Positions 1 through 11,762 of a stretch of DNA of 64,000 bases are shown here, one piece after another. Every line of letters begins with the position of its first letter. Position 1 is the stretch's first letter. The notes under the pieces were generated by a model, which ran no database searches, was not told the DNA's origin, and worked only from the letters and a program-made list of their open reading frames with translations. Source of the DNA: Carettochelys insculpta (Eukaryota > Chordata > Testudines > Carettochelyidae); contig NC_134138.1 in NCBI RefSeq assembly GCF_033958435.1, positions 181,210,798 through 181,274,797 of the forward strand, read 5' to 3'. The position numbers were made by a program, and so were the translations under genes.

Positions 1-690
1 AGTTACTGGTGTTATACAGGTGCATCTGCAGGCACAATGTAAACCCTGACCTATCTCCTTTCTGGAGTGGATTAAGAATGAGTGAGGCCCCAGGACAACA
101 CCCTCACAAAATATGAAAAATCTATTCATGCTTATTATTACTTAGGATGCATAATAAAATTGCACTTAATTTTAAAATAAGAATGACATGACACATTTAT
201 TTTGTTCCACTAAAGCAACTGTTTCAACAAAATGGAGTTATGGAGTCTTGGGACCCCTCATACCTGGGGGCCCTGAAGCAACTGCCCTTGTGTTAATCCA
301 CCACTGTCTCCTTTAATGACTTGGTCCTCGGATTCCATGGTTGCCCTGTGTGCAGTGCAGCCCTGAGCTCAGAACTCAAGGAAGGCCAACAGCAAGTTCT
401 GGGTCTCATTTATTCTGGAATGGAGTCGATTATCTTTACTGACGGGAACATCAGAGTCCCTTCGTGCGGGGGGGGGGGGGGGGGGGCAAAAACTCTTGCT
501 TGAGTCATCCTGCACTGATCTTGCATCAAGAGATAATGCCACCAGGCACAATGTAACTTCAAGGAAAGAGAGGGCCGAACTGACTTTCTATATTTGCATA
601 AACGCTTTGTGGGGGAAAGTGGGAAAGTCACAAAGTTTATCAAGAAAAAGACTCTCAGTTATATTACTTTCTGTATGTGAAGTAACAGAG
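1..690. other. non-coding stretch, no gene seen
   Basis: AT-rich unique-looking DNA. Open frames on both strands are short, lack recognisable domains and run across a 19-base G tract. No exon with convincing splice sites was found. Confidence 0.6.
468..486 (+). repeat. poly-G tract (19 G)
   Basis: Nineteen uninterrupted G residues. Such a run can form G-quadruplex structure and is prone to slippage or assembly error. Confidence 0.95.
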
Positions 691-693
691 AGG

Positions 694-845
694 AAGCTGT
701 GCTAGTCTATACACTATCAAAACAAAAAGCAGTCAAGTAGCACTTTAAAGACTAGCAAAATAGTTTATTAGGTGAGCTTTCGTGGGAAAGAAGTGGGTCT
801 GTCCCACAAAAGCTCACCTAAAACTATTTTGCTAGTTTGTATGTG
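694..845. mobile_element. short interspersed reptile repeat, foldback copy
   Basis: The left part (about 694-786) is the minus-strand form of a repeat seen eight times in this window, with the signature GACTAGCAAAATAGTTTATTAGGTGAGCTTTCGTGGG-like text split over its arms. The right part (about 799-840) is the plus-strand form of the same core (AAGTGGGTCTGTCCCAC followed by AAAAGCTCACCT). Together they form an inverted pair able to fold back. The family resembles a sequence I have often seen in turtle and crocodile genomes. I suspect a Penelope-like retroelement origin but cannot prove it. Confidence 0.6.
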
Positions 846-2429
846 AAATGAGTTTGGCAGGTTCAGTCCAACCACCACCAGACAACATGCAGCTCACTAT
901 GGGCTGTGGGTATAAGAGGCAACCCCTCCCCTCTTCCTATCCTTATGCTGACAACTCCTGATGGCTCCTACACAAAATAAAAGTGTACCCAGTTTCTAAA
1001 AGCAGTGCACCTTGTTATGAACACACTACACAGCTCTGACTGATTAATTTCAAAGAATGACTTAGTTTCAGTGAGTTTAGATATGTAGTAATAACTACTT
1101 TAACAGTATATTTAAACATAAAATCAGCTTAGAAAATACCAAAGAGGAAAATGTAAACTAGAGAAGGACTCTATCATGTATTCCATAGTATTTAATGTTC
1201 CATTCAGCAGGGCAACTGACTTGCCCTTTCTATAGAGTTTTTGCCAATAAATCTCTGACACACTTCAGGTAACGTCATAAAACCTGTAATTTGCTATATT
1301 TGGGTTCAAGGACTTGGCTGGAATGGTTAAGGAGAGGGACACAGTGGGGAAGGTGTGGGACAGTGGAGCGGGGATGAGGCCTAGATGGAGCAGGATGCGA
1401 GTATGGAGGGACCACAGGCTTGGGAGTTTGCCTCCCTACCCACTACCCAGGCAGCTCAGTGAGATGCCTACCCTAGCTGACACCTATGGGCAATTCCCAC
1501 AGACAGCCTCAGAAGAAATAAAAGTCATATACAAAAATGAGATCACCCCACCCACCCATCGTAGAGATGGTTCTTGGAGGTCAGAGTAGGAGAATGTGCG
1601 TAGGGCAGCATGGAGAAGCTTGTGATGCCAGACAGCCATTCTATAATTTTGCTGGTGTGGGGACAGTCTTCAGCTTCCAGGTCCCCTACCTGGCACCTTT
1701 CATGAAGATCTCCACACCTCTCCCAGTTTGTTCATTTTTTCTCCCCCACTGTCACTTAAATACTGACTTTCGCAGAGAAAGCTGGTCATCACTCCAGAGA
1801 GCTCTCCCCATCCTCCCAAGATTTACGTAGGCTGGGAATGAATACATCCACACAGGCACAAAATATACTCTTTTAAGGCAGGTAAAATCTTCCTGTTTCA
1901 GCAGGAGCTTGGGTGGGCAAGAAATATACAATCAGAGCCAATGTTTCTACCTTTGTCTCTTCCTACGTCATACTTGAGGGAGGGGGAGTCCCTTTGCAAG
2001 TGATGGGCAGCGATTTCACTGCAAGATGTCCATTAACACCAGAAGCAGGCAGGGAGGCAGGCAAATCACTGCACAGCACTTCGAAATCTCTCTCCCATGG
2101 ATTCAGAGATGTTTTTCCCTTCAGGAAATAATTTAAAAAAATGAAATGTTATCAGCTGGGATTGTTGATGAGATCACTTAAGCTGCCAAATTTAGCAAGC
2201 ATGTTTTCTATAGAGATTCTTAATAGCCATTATTTTTCTAAATGGGAAAGAGAGGCTTAGGGAGAGCTACAGTACACCAGAGGATGGGGGATGGGGAAAT
2301 TTGCATTGATAAATGTAGGTATTTGTTGCTGCTTTTCAGCAGTGATGAACAAAGTCTGCTTTCATTGTCCTGAAGCGTTGAAAGTGAGTGTCTGATTGTT
2401 TCTGCCCTGTAATCTGCCTCCTTAGCTGT
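846..2429. other. non-coding stretch, no gene seen
   Basis: Unique-looking AT-rich DNA. Frames up to about 97 codons (for example 1,537-1,830 on +) show no domain and no coding-like composition. Confidence 0.5.
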
Positions 2430-2625
2430 AAAACAGCAGTGTGGCTCACTGAATAAAGCCCTGGATCAAGAGTCAGGAGAACAGGCTTCTAATTCCTGAC
2501 TCTTGTCACTGAAGGTAGGCAAACCTTTTAGCCAGTCTGTACCTCAATTCTCTCTTCCGTGAAATGGAATACATAACTCTTACCCAGCCTTTGAGCTCTA
2601 TGGATGGAGAACTATTGCATTTATC
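2430..2625 (+). mobile_element. MIR/CORE-SINE fragment
   Basis: The segment reads like the conserved MIR core: 'AGTCAGGAGAACAGG', then 'TTCTAATTCCTGACTCT', then a 'CCTCAATTCTCTCTTC' stretch and 'GTGAAATGG'. It is diverged and lacks an intact tRNA-like head. MIRs are ancient amniote SINEs, so this is an old inactive copy. Confidence 0.65.
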
Positions 2626-5600
2626 AGCCAAAGTGATCAGTAAAATTAAAAGAATGATCATAAAAAGCTTTTGCAGATATCATACACCAGAGACTGGACC
2701 ACCCTCAGTATAGGCATAAGGTTACTTTATTAGCAAAAGTAATGTGTGTGTTGGTATACTGTTGTGATGGCACTTAGAGCTCATGCTGCCTTGAAGCCCC
2801 ACAGACTGCTAATCCTGACTGCCACACAATGCTTACTGGGCATTTGGTTTTTCATGCAACCTTACAAGGACGCTTTAAAAAAAAACAAAAAAATAAAAAA
2901 CAATCAATTCGTTTCCCTCAGAAAAACTTCATGACTCAAAAAGAAGCCCCTGGGACTAATGACAAGCTATGCCACAGGAATGGTAGGAACACCGCCAGGT
3001 CTGAGCTAGATTCTAATATGTTATTCTAAACTCTTTCCATACCACAGTTCCTACACAGGTGGGGTCACAACAGAACTCGTCTCTCTTTATGCAGGAAGGG
3101 CAGGAGGGCCAGAGAGGTCACTAGCTCTGGACTGAGAAGCCCTGCTCCAAATACTAAGGGATATGTGGCAAGTTGCATGAGAAAAACCACTGCTCTGGAA
3201 CAATTAATCTCATTTAAAAGTGATTTGCGGTGGAAAAAGAGTTGGACCAGTGCCCCTTTCCACTCCTTTACAGCACATGAAGAATGCTTAAAAAGGATTC
3301 CTATCTGCCCTCTCTCCACCTTCTACAAAAAAGGTTGGATTTTCCCCCCTGCCCCCCATTACAATCTTAAGTCTGGTCTGTTTTATAACTAGGTAGATAA
3401 CTTGAGAAGTAGGGAAATTATGAGACCTAAAGAGAGACTGAAAACTGGTCCATTAAGAGGAAGAAATTACTAATCAAATTGTTTAACATTTTGTATTTTG
3501 TGAACAGCTGTTTAACGTCCATGCTTAATACACAACTGGGAATAAGGGCATCTTTGTTAAAGACTCAGCATTTCTGCCCTCTCAGTTAAGGTGTGAGAAA
3601 ACCATCTGGATGTAAGGAATCATCCAAAATCACACCCAATAAAACTAGAAAAGCCCAAATTTGATATTCCTGATACTGCCAAGGTAATGCACAGTCAGGA
3701 GACAATATTAAGGCACTTCAGCATTCAGATTTCTATTATCTCCCCCTCCGTGTTTTTGCAGGTCACCTTTCAAAGCTAAAGGGCCTGGAAAACGTAGCAT
3801 TTAGAGTACTAAAAACCAACCAGAATACCCTCTTTTTTTCCCCCTCCCCACCCCCCCGGCAAGAGGTATGTTTATTTTAAAAAAATCCTGAGTTTTTGAA
3901 AACCTTTCTAAAGATCTCTGAAGTCAACATAAGAAACTACAACATCCCCCAAAAGACTCACACGTGCTGAAAGAATGGAGGAAACAGATTGTACTGCCAT
4001 AGGCACAAAATACAATATTAAACTAACACACACATGCAAACTATTCAACTCTCCATCAGCTAAATGGGAAGTAAGGAGAGCAAAAGGAGGTCAGAGAGGG
4101 AAAGAGTGCAACTTGCCTTTATAGAAAGCATGATGACAACTTCTAAGCATTTGTGAGAATGCTCTATTAAAAAAAAAAAAAAAAAAAAAAAAGAACTAGC
4201 TCGGTGACATAACAAAAAGCAACCAAACACGGCAGGCATATCAACCTTGGGACTAACTCCCCAAATGTTCCGTACAGCAGGTAATAGATCTCCAGAACCT
4301 CTCTCTTGCTGTTTCTCAGCTACAACTATAGCAATTAACATGGAAATCTTCTCCCTGATAATCATAAAGAGACTCAGTTTGCATCCTGCAGCCCCTTGTC
4401 TGTAAGTCATTGCAGAGCTCATTGCTGACAAGAGACACGGGAAACCTGGTTCCTGTCAGCACATGCTGGATCTTAAAACAAGGGTCATATTAAGCTGCTC
4501 CCTTCCTTTACTGTGTAATGCAACAGCTACTTTCCGACCAACTGCGAAAGCGAAAGGAGACAGGGAATATCGTTTTCATGCTGCTGAACCTCTGAGCCTC
4601 TCAAAACTAACAGATGGGAAAGGGTCAGCAGAGACATAAGCAGTAACGTTCTTCACATGGTAAAAGTATTATGTCATGCAGGGCAAAGGGATATAAAACT
4701 GCTCTCGGCAGATCTTTTTAGAGGGTGTTGCACATGAAGAATTCTCTCTTTCCCTCCCTGTCCATGAAATAAAGCATCAGATCCACATGATTCTAATAGA
4801 GTATGGTCAGTATCAGTAGTCTCATAGAGTACTGACAATCACTTTTCCTGGTGATCATACATAACCCATCATTTCATGAACAGAAACAATGAGAGAACTT
4901 TGTGGTTTACTAAAACACCCAGACCTTTTGAACACTGCTTGTCTCTATTACAACAAAGGGTTTTTTAAGACTGGTTTGCCTGCCTTTGCTAACATTTTTG
5001 TTCACGTTAAGGGAGGTAAAGAAGTATCATGGCTAGTCCGAACTATTATGTTTACCTTATATCCTGAAATCCAATTGTAGTCTATGCAAAAAAATTAGAC
5101 CGCAATTACACAAATGGAAAAAGCTTGCAATGTGTGAACTTTTTATTTCTGATTTATTTAAAATAAAAACAAATTGATCAGCAAGTTATATCTGTTCCCT
5201 TGAACTAAAAAAAAAAAAAATTACATTATTCTTCTTTCCTTCTGTCTTTATCTGATGAACTCCATGTATTGATTAATTTAACCACGTCATCCTTCTACCA
5301 AGTAGCCATAACACCTGACTGCCTTGCAGGATGGGGGACTGGGGAAGCACCCCCCCATGCCTCCGGTGAAGGGCCCAGGACAACCCCCACCAGTATCCCA
5401 GCCTCCATCCTCTTCCACTCCACCCCTACACCCTGTCGCTTACCCCTCCTCAACCAATCACACTGGAGATTACCTGGGGCAGAGCACAGCAGCAGCACGA
5501 AGTCACCTCCACTCACCGCCACCCAACATCACATGGATGGCACGAGTTGCCTTGGCAGAGAAGGGCTCAGCAAGCTGGCAAGGTGTGGCACTGCTCTATG

Positions 5601-6600
5601 TAGGAGAGCAGGCTGCCGCTGGAGTCATCCATGTGGTGTGTGCAGAGGGGAGAAGGGAGGTGATCCACTGCTGCCTCCGCCATGCCTTGCTCCCAGGTAA
5701 TCTCCCCCCCCCCCCCCACCAGCCATCCAGAGGACAGCTGGGGTGACTGCGGCAGGACCCGCCCAGTTTTCCTACGGACAGGACGGCTCAGATAGCACGT
5801 ATCAGTCATCGCACATTTTACAGAGGGAGCACCTAATGCATAGGCATGCCAGTACTTACATTTTCAGAAAAGGTTAATCATGCTGACTGCCTCCATTTTT
5901 TGGATGGCCAGCTTGAGACACTTGTAGCTTGCTCTCCACTCATGCTTTCAACTGTTCACAGTGGGATATGCAGGTGCTTAGCCAGCCTGAAAATAAGGCT
6001 CTCAAGGGGTCTCAGGCTGACCACCCAACTGAAGCATCTAAAATTAGAGGACACTTGAAAATTTAGACTACACAGCAGACTACCTGCAGAACTGGGAATA
6101 GTACAGCTAGATCCCGGGAGCCATAACTACCTATGGAACATCATCTCTGCCTAGGGCTGTAAGTAACATAATACCATGGAGCAAATCTCGATCCTAAACA
6201 ATTCTCCCAATGACGATGTCAAGCTTCGTAAATACAATGGCCAGGGACTGCTACAGGGGTTGAAATAACATCCATCCTGAGAAATAATCCACAAGTAAAT
6301 GTTGCTGTAATCTCACTCCAGCTGGCAGACAGCCTAATTTAATAAAATGGGTTTTCAACTACGTCCAAAAGAGAGTGACTTATTATTAAAATAATATCTG
6401 ACATGTAGAAAGCACCCTTGCCCAAAAGCCACAGAGTGTCTCAAGAAATAACAACAGGGTAACACAATACATTCTAGAACTGGCAAACAGACGATTCTCA
6501 TTAGACCCATTTTCCATTCCCCTATAAAGATGATCCCCACAAATTAAAACACAGGACTATTACAGGGGCCACAGATAATGCAACTCGCTATATAAATGGC
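2626..6600. other. non-coding stretch with poly-A and C-rich patches
   Basis: No recognisable exon. It includes a 24-base A run at 4,169-4,192 and a C-rich patch at about 5,300-5,760. Frames of 140-143 codons in that patch come from its skewed composition and contain Pro/Ser-rich runs only. A frame at 4,060-4,431 on - translates the A run as polyphenylalanine and is not credible. Confidence 0.5.
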
Positions 6601-6603
6601 TCA

Positions 6604-6806
6604 GTGGGGGCAGGGATAGCTCAGTGGTTAGAGCTTTGGCCCTATAAACCCAGGGTTGTGAGCTCAAACCTAGAGGGGGCCTTCCAAGGGCCTGGGGCAG
6701 GTTAAACATTATATATCTGTCGGCGATGGTGATAGATCCTGCTGTGAGTGCAAAGGACTGGAACCAGTGACCTCTCAAAGTCCCTTCCAGCTCTGTGATA
6801 TGTATG
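6604..6806 (+). mobile_element. tRNA-derived SINE with CR1-like tail (tortoise PolIII/SINE type)
   Basis: The head contains a Pol III A box (TAGCTCAGTGG, 6,617-6,627) and about 30 nt later a B-box-like T-arm (GGGTTGTGAGCTCAAACC, 6,653-6,670), as in a tRNA. The 3' end (about 6,767-6,806) reads GACCTCTCAAAGTCCC then TTCCAGCTCTGTGATATG, closely like the CR1 LINE 3' end found at 40,300-40,345. Turtle PolIII SINEs are known to share their tail with CR1, which supplies the reverse transcriptase. The body excludes a functional tRNA gene. No clear target duplication was found. Confidence 0.8.
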
Positions 6807-7399
6807 CATCTCCATATTAACTACTCATGGATTTCCAGAGTGCATCTGAGATCTTTGGAAAAATAGGGCTTGGAAGAAGCAAGAACATCTGCATGGGGCT
6901 CAGAACTGACCTCTGAGTTCATTTTTCAAAGAAAGAAAATTGTACATTTAACACTATTCATTTACTTCTCACACATTCCTAAGTTACTTGTGTAGCTATC
7001 TGCCTGATGGTTTTGCACTTCTGCACTCCACTAGTATTTGAGTGCTTTCCTTATTAAATAGGCAGCCCATAAAGACGACATTAAGGCCCAGATCTACTGA
7101 TTTCAATGGTAGTGAGAAGCTTAAATACTTTTGTGGATCTGGGCCTAGAAGAGTTTTTAAAACCTACGTTTCCCCTCCCATTTGGACTTATAGAAATCTT
7201 TGCTCAGGGCAGAGTTGCTTGTTCATTTTATTTATTTATTGGTGGGGCTGGAAGAGTCACTCATTGATGTCGTAAATGTCTCTCTAGTTATGGAGAGACA
7301 TATCTTTGCCAAATAGGAAATCCTCTGACTTAATTGTCCATCCTTGCTATTCCTGCCTAAAATAAATTTCCATGATAAATATATTGCAGGCCTTGCCAT

Positions 7400-7625
7400 A
7401 CAGAGCAACATGGTCTCGTGCACCCTCTGTTCTAATGTCTGCTCTGATGCTGACCTTCCTCTCTAGCGTTGGGCAAGTCATTTAATCTCTGTCTCCATTT
7501 CTCCCTCTAACATGCAAACAACATCATCTGTCTCAGTGCAGTGTTGCGAGGTTAATGGATCAGCCAATGTTAACATTGGAGAACTTCAAGAGACATTTAA
7601 GAAGATATGGAACATGTACTAGAGG
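7400..7625 (+). mobile_element. MIR-like SINE fragment
   Basis: 'TCTAATGTCTGCTCTGATGC' followed by 'TTGGGCAAGTCATTTAATCT' and 'CTCCATTTCTCCCTC', then a 'GTTGCGAGGTTAATG' stretch, follow the order of the MIR core and tail. Diverged, inactive. Confidence 0.6.
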
Positions 7626-7690
7626 TTGAATTTGATATATACGCCTCCGCAATCATGTGTTTCTAAATACAGTTTTAAACATTTCAAATA

Positions 7691-8014
7691 CAGATGAACC
7701 TCTCTAGTCTGGCACCCTTGGGACCTGACTGGTGCCAGACAAGAGAACTTGCTAGACGTGGGAGGTCAATATTATCTAGCACATAACCAACATTTCCATT
7801 GCTTACTGGGCTCTTAGAAGGCATTTGGGGTAAATTACAGCTAAATAACAGCAGAGAACACTGAGAGCAACGAGTGGTGTCTGGAAGCAAACTTTATGGG
7901 ACCACAGGAAACTTGGCCACAACCATGACAACTAGTCATCCAGCTAACTAAAATCATGCCAGATTACGGATGTTGCTGGACGAAAGGAGTTCTGGATTAT
8001 AGATATTCAACCTG
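7691..8014. mobile_element. Tigger-like (Tc1/mariner) MITE
   Basis: Non-autonomous DNA element with ends CAGATGAACCTCTC on the left and, read inward from the right, CAGGTTGAATATCTATAATC. It is flanked on both sides by TA (7,689-7,690 and 8,015-8,016), the target of Tc1/mariner elements. A second copy lies at 43,366-43,693 in the other orientation. There is no transposase. Confidence 0.7.
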
Positions 8015-9729
8015 TATAAGCAAATGGTTTAAACTGATTTGACAGTAATCAATTCTATGTATTTATTTTATAATGACAGTTATTTCTAGTGTGGTGATTC
8101 CCTAGGTCTCCCCAAAAACGCTGAATGAAAAATAATATGACAGCTCATGCCTTTAAATATTAAATTCCTTCATGTGAAAGCTGCAATTTAGATAAGATAA
8201 TCACGTTACAAATAAATCTCACACACCAGCCACTGGGCGGTCAGTGCATCTTATCAGAGATTTCGAACGTTGTACTCAAAATCTGGCAGATTTCTTTGAG
8301 CCACTTGTTTATGCCCAACAGCTTTTTAAGCTTGTATCTTTCTTTACATGCTACTACTGATAAAAATTTACAGTAAATTTTATTTACACATTTTAATCTA
8401 TAAAATATTAAGAGCTTTACAAAACCACAAATCCAGATGGCAAAAAAACAAACCATCATACTAAATTAAAGAAAGATAATTAAAATCAGTATAAAACCTT
8501 AAATAAAATCAACACGGGGGTATATCCAAAGAGGATTTATGCAAAATTACCTTTACAAGTGCACCAAACCTTTCCTAACATAATATATATTATGGACCAA
8601 ACACATCTAATCAAATAGATCTTAAATTTACAAACACCTACATTTTCTGATGAACAATTCCCTTTCTGATTTATTTCATTGCTTATCTTCAAGCCTTTTT
8701 CATATTGTGCCTTTTGTACTTCATGGTGAGTTTTTTCCCCTCAATCATTGAGTTATCATGGAAGGCACTGGACCAGATTCACAGGTGATGAAAAGGGCAC
8801 AACCCAGTTAATTTGAACAGAATTAAAGCCATTACACCAATGTGATTTTCTCCATCTCCTGTCTCTTTTATTTCCCTTTAAGTCTGACAATTATGGATTA
8901 CATAATGACCAATACACCAGGAATAATTCATCTAGGTGCATGACATAAGAAGAACACAGATTCTAAAAATATCCATTTCCGGAAACATTCATAATCTAAA
9001 TACGGGATGTTTTCCAATCAGTTTTTTTTTTCCACTTTTCTGATTTGTAATAAAGCATACCCATTCAGCACAGAAATTATGCAGCTCTTGACACTTTCAA
9101 AAGTTTAAACCCACAGACAGCAGCCAAAGGGTCAAGTGTTCAAAAAACACATTTAAGTTAGCCGCATGACTCTTCTGAAAAAAATCAAGCAACTACAACT
9201 ACAACTGAATAGGGAAGCACATTTGATAAGAAAGACACTGAAGTGCATTGGCAAAGCTGTGAAAGGAGAACTTACACATGGCAATGTAAATGTAAAATGT
9301 CATGCTTTTACATGCACTGAATTCAACCCCAAAAGTCAAACCAAGAAATGAGACTACAGCTCCTTTTTTCACCAAAAGCATGTGGAGCTCACTCCTCCAA
9401 AGCCACCTTCCCAGCACTGTGATACAAGTACAAGGCCTTGTAACAGATGCTGTACTTTCCCCCCTACTTTTGTTGTCACTGTTTAAGCTAAATTTGAAAC
9501 TACCAAAGCTGTATGGGAAGTCTAAAATAAGTGTTCTTCATTATTGGCAACGGACCATTTTACATAATACACTTCATCAACAAAAGGGCACAAGCTCCAA
9601 AACAGGATACTTCTTCCAGTCTAATCCTAACTGAAATCTGCTCATTCCCAAGGGGGGAAATCTGTGCAGCATTTAACATGTAGCCAAGAAGCTAACTAAT
9701 CCAAAGTGCTTCAAGCAAGAACACAGGTA
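8015..9729. other. non-coding stretch, no gene seen
   Basis: AT-rich unique DNA; no frame above about 110 codons and none with a recognisable domain. Confidence 0.5.
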
Positions 9730-10113
9730 GGCTATGTCTACACTACAGAGATCTTTCGAAAGAGCTTTTTCCTAAAGAGAGCATCCACACTCAAAAGAGT
9801 GATTTGCTCTTTCAAAAGACAGCGTCAATTCAGCCCCTACTCTTTTGAAAGAACAAACCAGTGATCGAAAAATCAGGCCCCATGAGGACTGCTCTTTCAA
9901 AAAAAGGGCCTCTGGAGCATCTACATGCATTGTCTTCCGAAAGAAGCTTTTGAAAGGGGGTGCTCTTCTGGAAACAGGAAAGGAAGAGCAATTGCGAAAG
10001 GAGCACCACAGTCTTTTGATTTACTTTCGAAAGAACACTTTGTGTGTGTGGAGACATTCCGTGCTCTCTTTCGAAAGAGCCCCCGAAAGAACTTGCCAGT
10101 GTAGACGGCAGCC
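9730..10113. mobile_element. Harbinger-like MITE
   Basis: Left end GGCTATGTCTACACT; right end read inward GGCTGCCGTCTACACTGG. Many TTTCGAAAGA motifs occur on both strands in the interior, so the element is largely self-complementary. The flanking triplets are GTA (9,727-9,729) and ATA (10,114-10,116), matching at two of three bases. The PIF/Harbinger superfamily makes 3-bp duplications. The open frames inside are by-products of the motif. Confidence 0.7.
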
Positions 10114-10116
10114 ATA

Positions 10117-11007
10117 GCAAGCATGCAACAGTTTGTGCTCTAGAATGGGTGCCCGTTACTGAACCAATTCCAACACAACAAGAATACACAAATGAAATTT
10201 GCCCTCCCTCAGCATACACAGCTCAGTACTAATAATTACAAGATCTTTAGTTCTTGGGGCTTCTAATTTGCCAGTTACACATTTTGTAAACCAAGAACAG
10301 TTTTATTTGCCCATAACTAGCACCATACCAATATCTGCTGCGTATACTCTCTATCCTCCACCACTCTGCTGCATCTCCCAGAGGACTAGCAAATGCAGCC
10401 CTCAAAATCAAGTCAGTTTCAGCACAAGAAATAAATGTACAATAGACCAACTACAATGCTACCTTTCAAGTTTTTCCGATGCCCGTGGAAGCCTTCCATG
10501 GCTCCTAGGGGACAAAAAGCTTTTTCTTTTCCAATCTGTACAGTTACAGTTTGCAAGCATCATTAATAGTTAACTAAAGAGATTTCTCTCTCAAAAGATT
10601 AGTGTTCCCCTCTACTGGGGAAAAAGATATACAACTGCCCGAAAAGAAAGGGAAAGAAAGATGTGGGACGGTGACCAAGAGTGAGAAAAACAAATCAGAA
10701 TCTCAATCTACCCATTCATGAATCAAAACCGAAAACATATTCAAGGTTTCCAAGGCTGACAGCACAGACTAGGAGAGAAAAGGTGTAATATACACACATC
10801 GGAGGATCACCTGATTTGGGGGCACAAGGACAGACCTGGGTGAAAGAAAAACCACGCAGATCCCTTCTGTGCAATCATAAGTCATTTGTCAGTATTTTGA
10901 AAGTCACGGGACCAACCTCTGAAAAGATGAACGCCAGGATTAGCATCACCAGGGAAATCTATCTGCAAAGGACATTAGACCATCTGTTAATTTTCAAAAC
11001 ATCTCTT
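10117..11007. other. non-coding; probable intron 1 side of the CpG-island gene
   Basis: No exon seen. If the minus-strand first exon at 11,010-11,060 is real, this stretch and DNA to its left are its first intron. Confidence 0.4.
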
Positions 11008-11009
11008 AC

Positions 11010-11060
11010 CTCCAGGAACAAGGAGAGCAGGACTATGACCCACCGCTGGAAAAGGCTCAT
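11010..11060 (-). CDS. candidate first coding exon encoding a signal peptide
   Basis: Starting at ATG 11,060-11,058, the minus strand encodes 17 residues, MSLFQRWVIVLLSLFLE. They begin with a polar/basic stretch and continue as a hydrophobic core, as in a secretory signal peptide or signal anchor. The exon ends exactly on a codon boundary at a strong donor, GAG|GTAAGA (GT at 11,009-11,008). The ATG has G at -3. A CpG island lies directly upstream in the same direction (11,095-11,690), as expected for a vertebrate 5' UTR. The protein would be secreted or a membrane protein. I do not recognise the gene from so few residues, and no second exon was found in the window. Chance is possible, but hydrophobic run, phase-0 donor and island together argue against it. 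Confidence 0.5.
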
Positions 11061-11090
11061 TGCGCCTCTTCTTTCTGCCTCCTTATTTGC

Positions 11091-11129
11091 TCAGACGCTC
11101 AGGAAAAGGGCCAGCGGAGCGAGCCCCAT
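11091..11129 (-). promoter_or_regulatory. upstream ORF before the candidate first exon
   Basis: An ATG in good Kozak context (GCCATGG) opens a 12-codon frame, MGLAPLALFLSV, ending with TGA at 11,093-11,091. It lies 30 nt upstream of the candidate main ATG at 11,060. If transcribed, it could lower translation of the main frame and favour reinitiation. Confidence 0.4.
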
Positions 11130-11690
11130 GGCTGTCACTGCGGGGGAGGGGGCACGAAGGGGGTCGGCGGCGAGCATGAGGGCGACACCCAGAGGCAATG
11201 GCTGGGCGGGGGGCGGGGCGGGCGAACACAGCGGCCTGAGGCTGGAGCAGAGGAAAGGGATCCCGTGGCTGCGAGGGGAGGGGAGGGGAGGGGAGGGGAG
11301 CCACGCCCACCCCGCTCCCCTAGCGAGGGGGAAGATCAGGGCTGCCCGCCCGGCCGCCCCGGCGGGGAACGAGACAGGAGCGCGCCCGGCGGCGCGCAGC
11401 TGGAGCTGCACAAAGAAGCCCGGGCGCGCGGGGCGGGGAGACAGGCGCGGCGGGGACCCGCCCCCGGGACCGCCCAGCGGCGCCGCCTGGCTGGGATCCG
11501 AGTCGGGCAGCGCCGCCCATAGGCTGCCCGGGCGGGAGGGAGGTTGGTCCGGCAGGCCAGGAGCCCGGGCCCGGGCACGCCCCACAGTGGGACTGGATGG
11601 GGCCCGCCAGGGGCTCCTAGGGTAGCAGCGGGGCGGGAGTGACCAGCTGCTTTGCACCTCCCAGGCCGCTGCTAGGGCAGGGCGGAGAGC
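11095..11690 (-). promoter_or_regulatory. CpG island, probable promoter and 5' UTR
   Basis: About 600 bp of GC-rich DNA full of CpG inside an AT-rich region, with several GC boxes of Sp1 type (GGGCGGGGGGCGGGG near 11,205-11,220, CCGCCC near 11,348 and 11,512). No TATA box is obvious. Such islands mark promoters of vertebrate genes. The minus direction is chosen because it leads into the signal-peptide exon with a splice donor. A 269-codon frame crosses it on +, but this is what GC-rich DNA gives by chance. Confidence 0.65.
11273..11300 (+). repeat. GGGGA pentanucleotide repeat
   Basis: Five or more copies of AGGGG/GGGGA inside the CpG island. Confidence 0.9.
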
Positions 11691-11762
11691 GTGGCTCAGG
11701 TGGCGCTTTAAAGACTAACAAAGGGATTTATTAAGTGATGAGCCTTTGTGGCTCAGATCAGA
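11690..11762 (-). mobile_element. short interspersed reptile repeat, fragment
   Basis: 'GGCGCTTTAAAGACTAACAA' then 'TTTATTAAGTGATGAGCC' then 'TTTGTGG' match the minus form of the repeat at 694-845 and 62,340. Truncated and diverged. Confidence 0.6.

Noticed and set aside
721..840. CRISPR-like or tandem repeat array
   Set aside because: The repeated segments are inverted, not regularly spaced, and the same repeat is dispersed through the window.
5269..5746. Two overlapping Pro/Ser-rich frames of about 140 codons
   Set aside because: C-rich DNA with no recognisable domain. One splice donor-like GTAATC at 5,697 is not enough to call an exon.
6604..6680. Functional tRNA gene
   Set aside because: A and B boxes are present, but the acceptor stem does not pair and the sequence runs on into a SINE body with a CR1-like tail.
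10816..11625. 269-codon plus-strand frame across the CpG island
   Set aside because: It starts in AT-rich DNA and continues through CpG-rich DNA with Arg/Gly/Pro/Ala-rich translation and no domain. Stop codons are rare by chance in such DNA, and frames are also open on the other strand.
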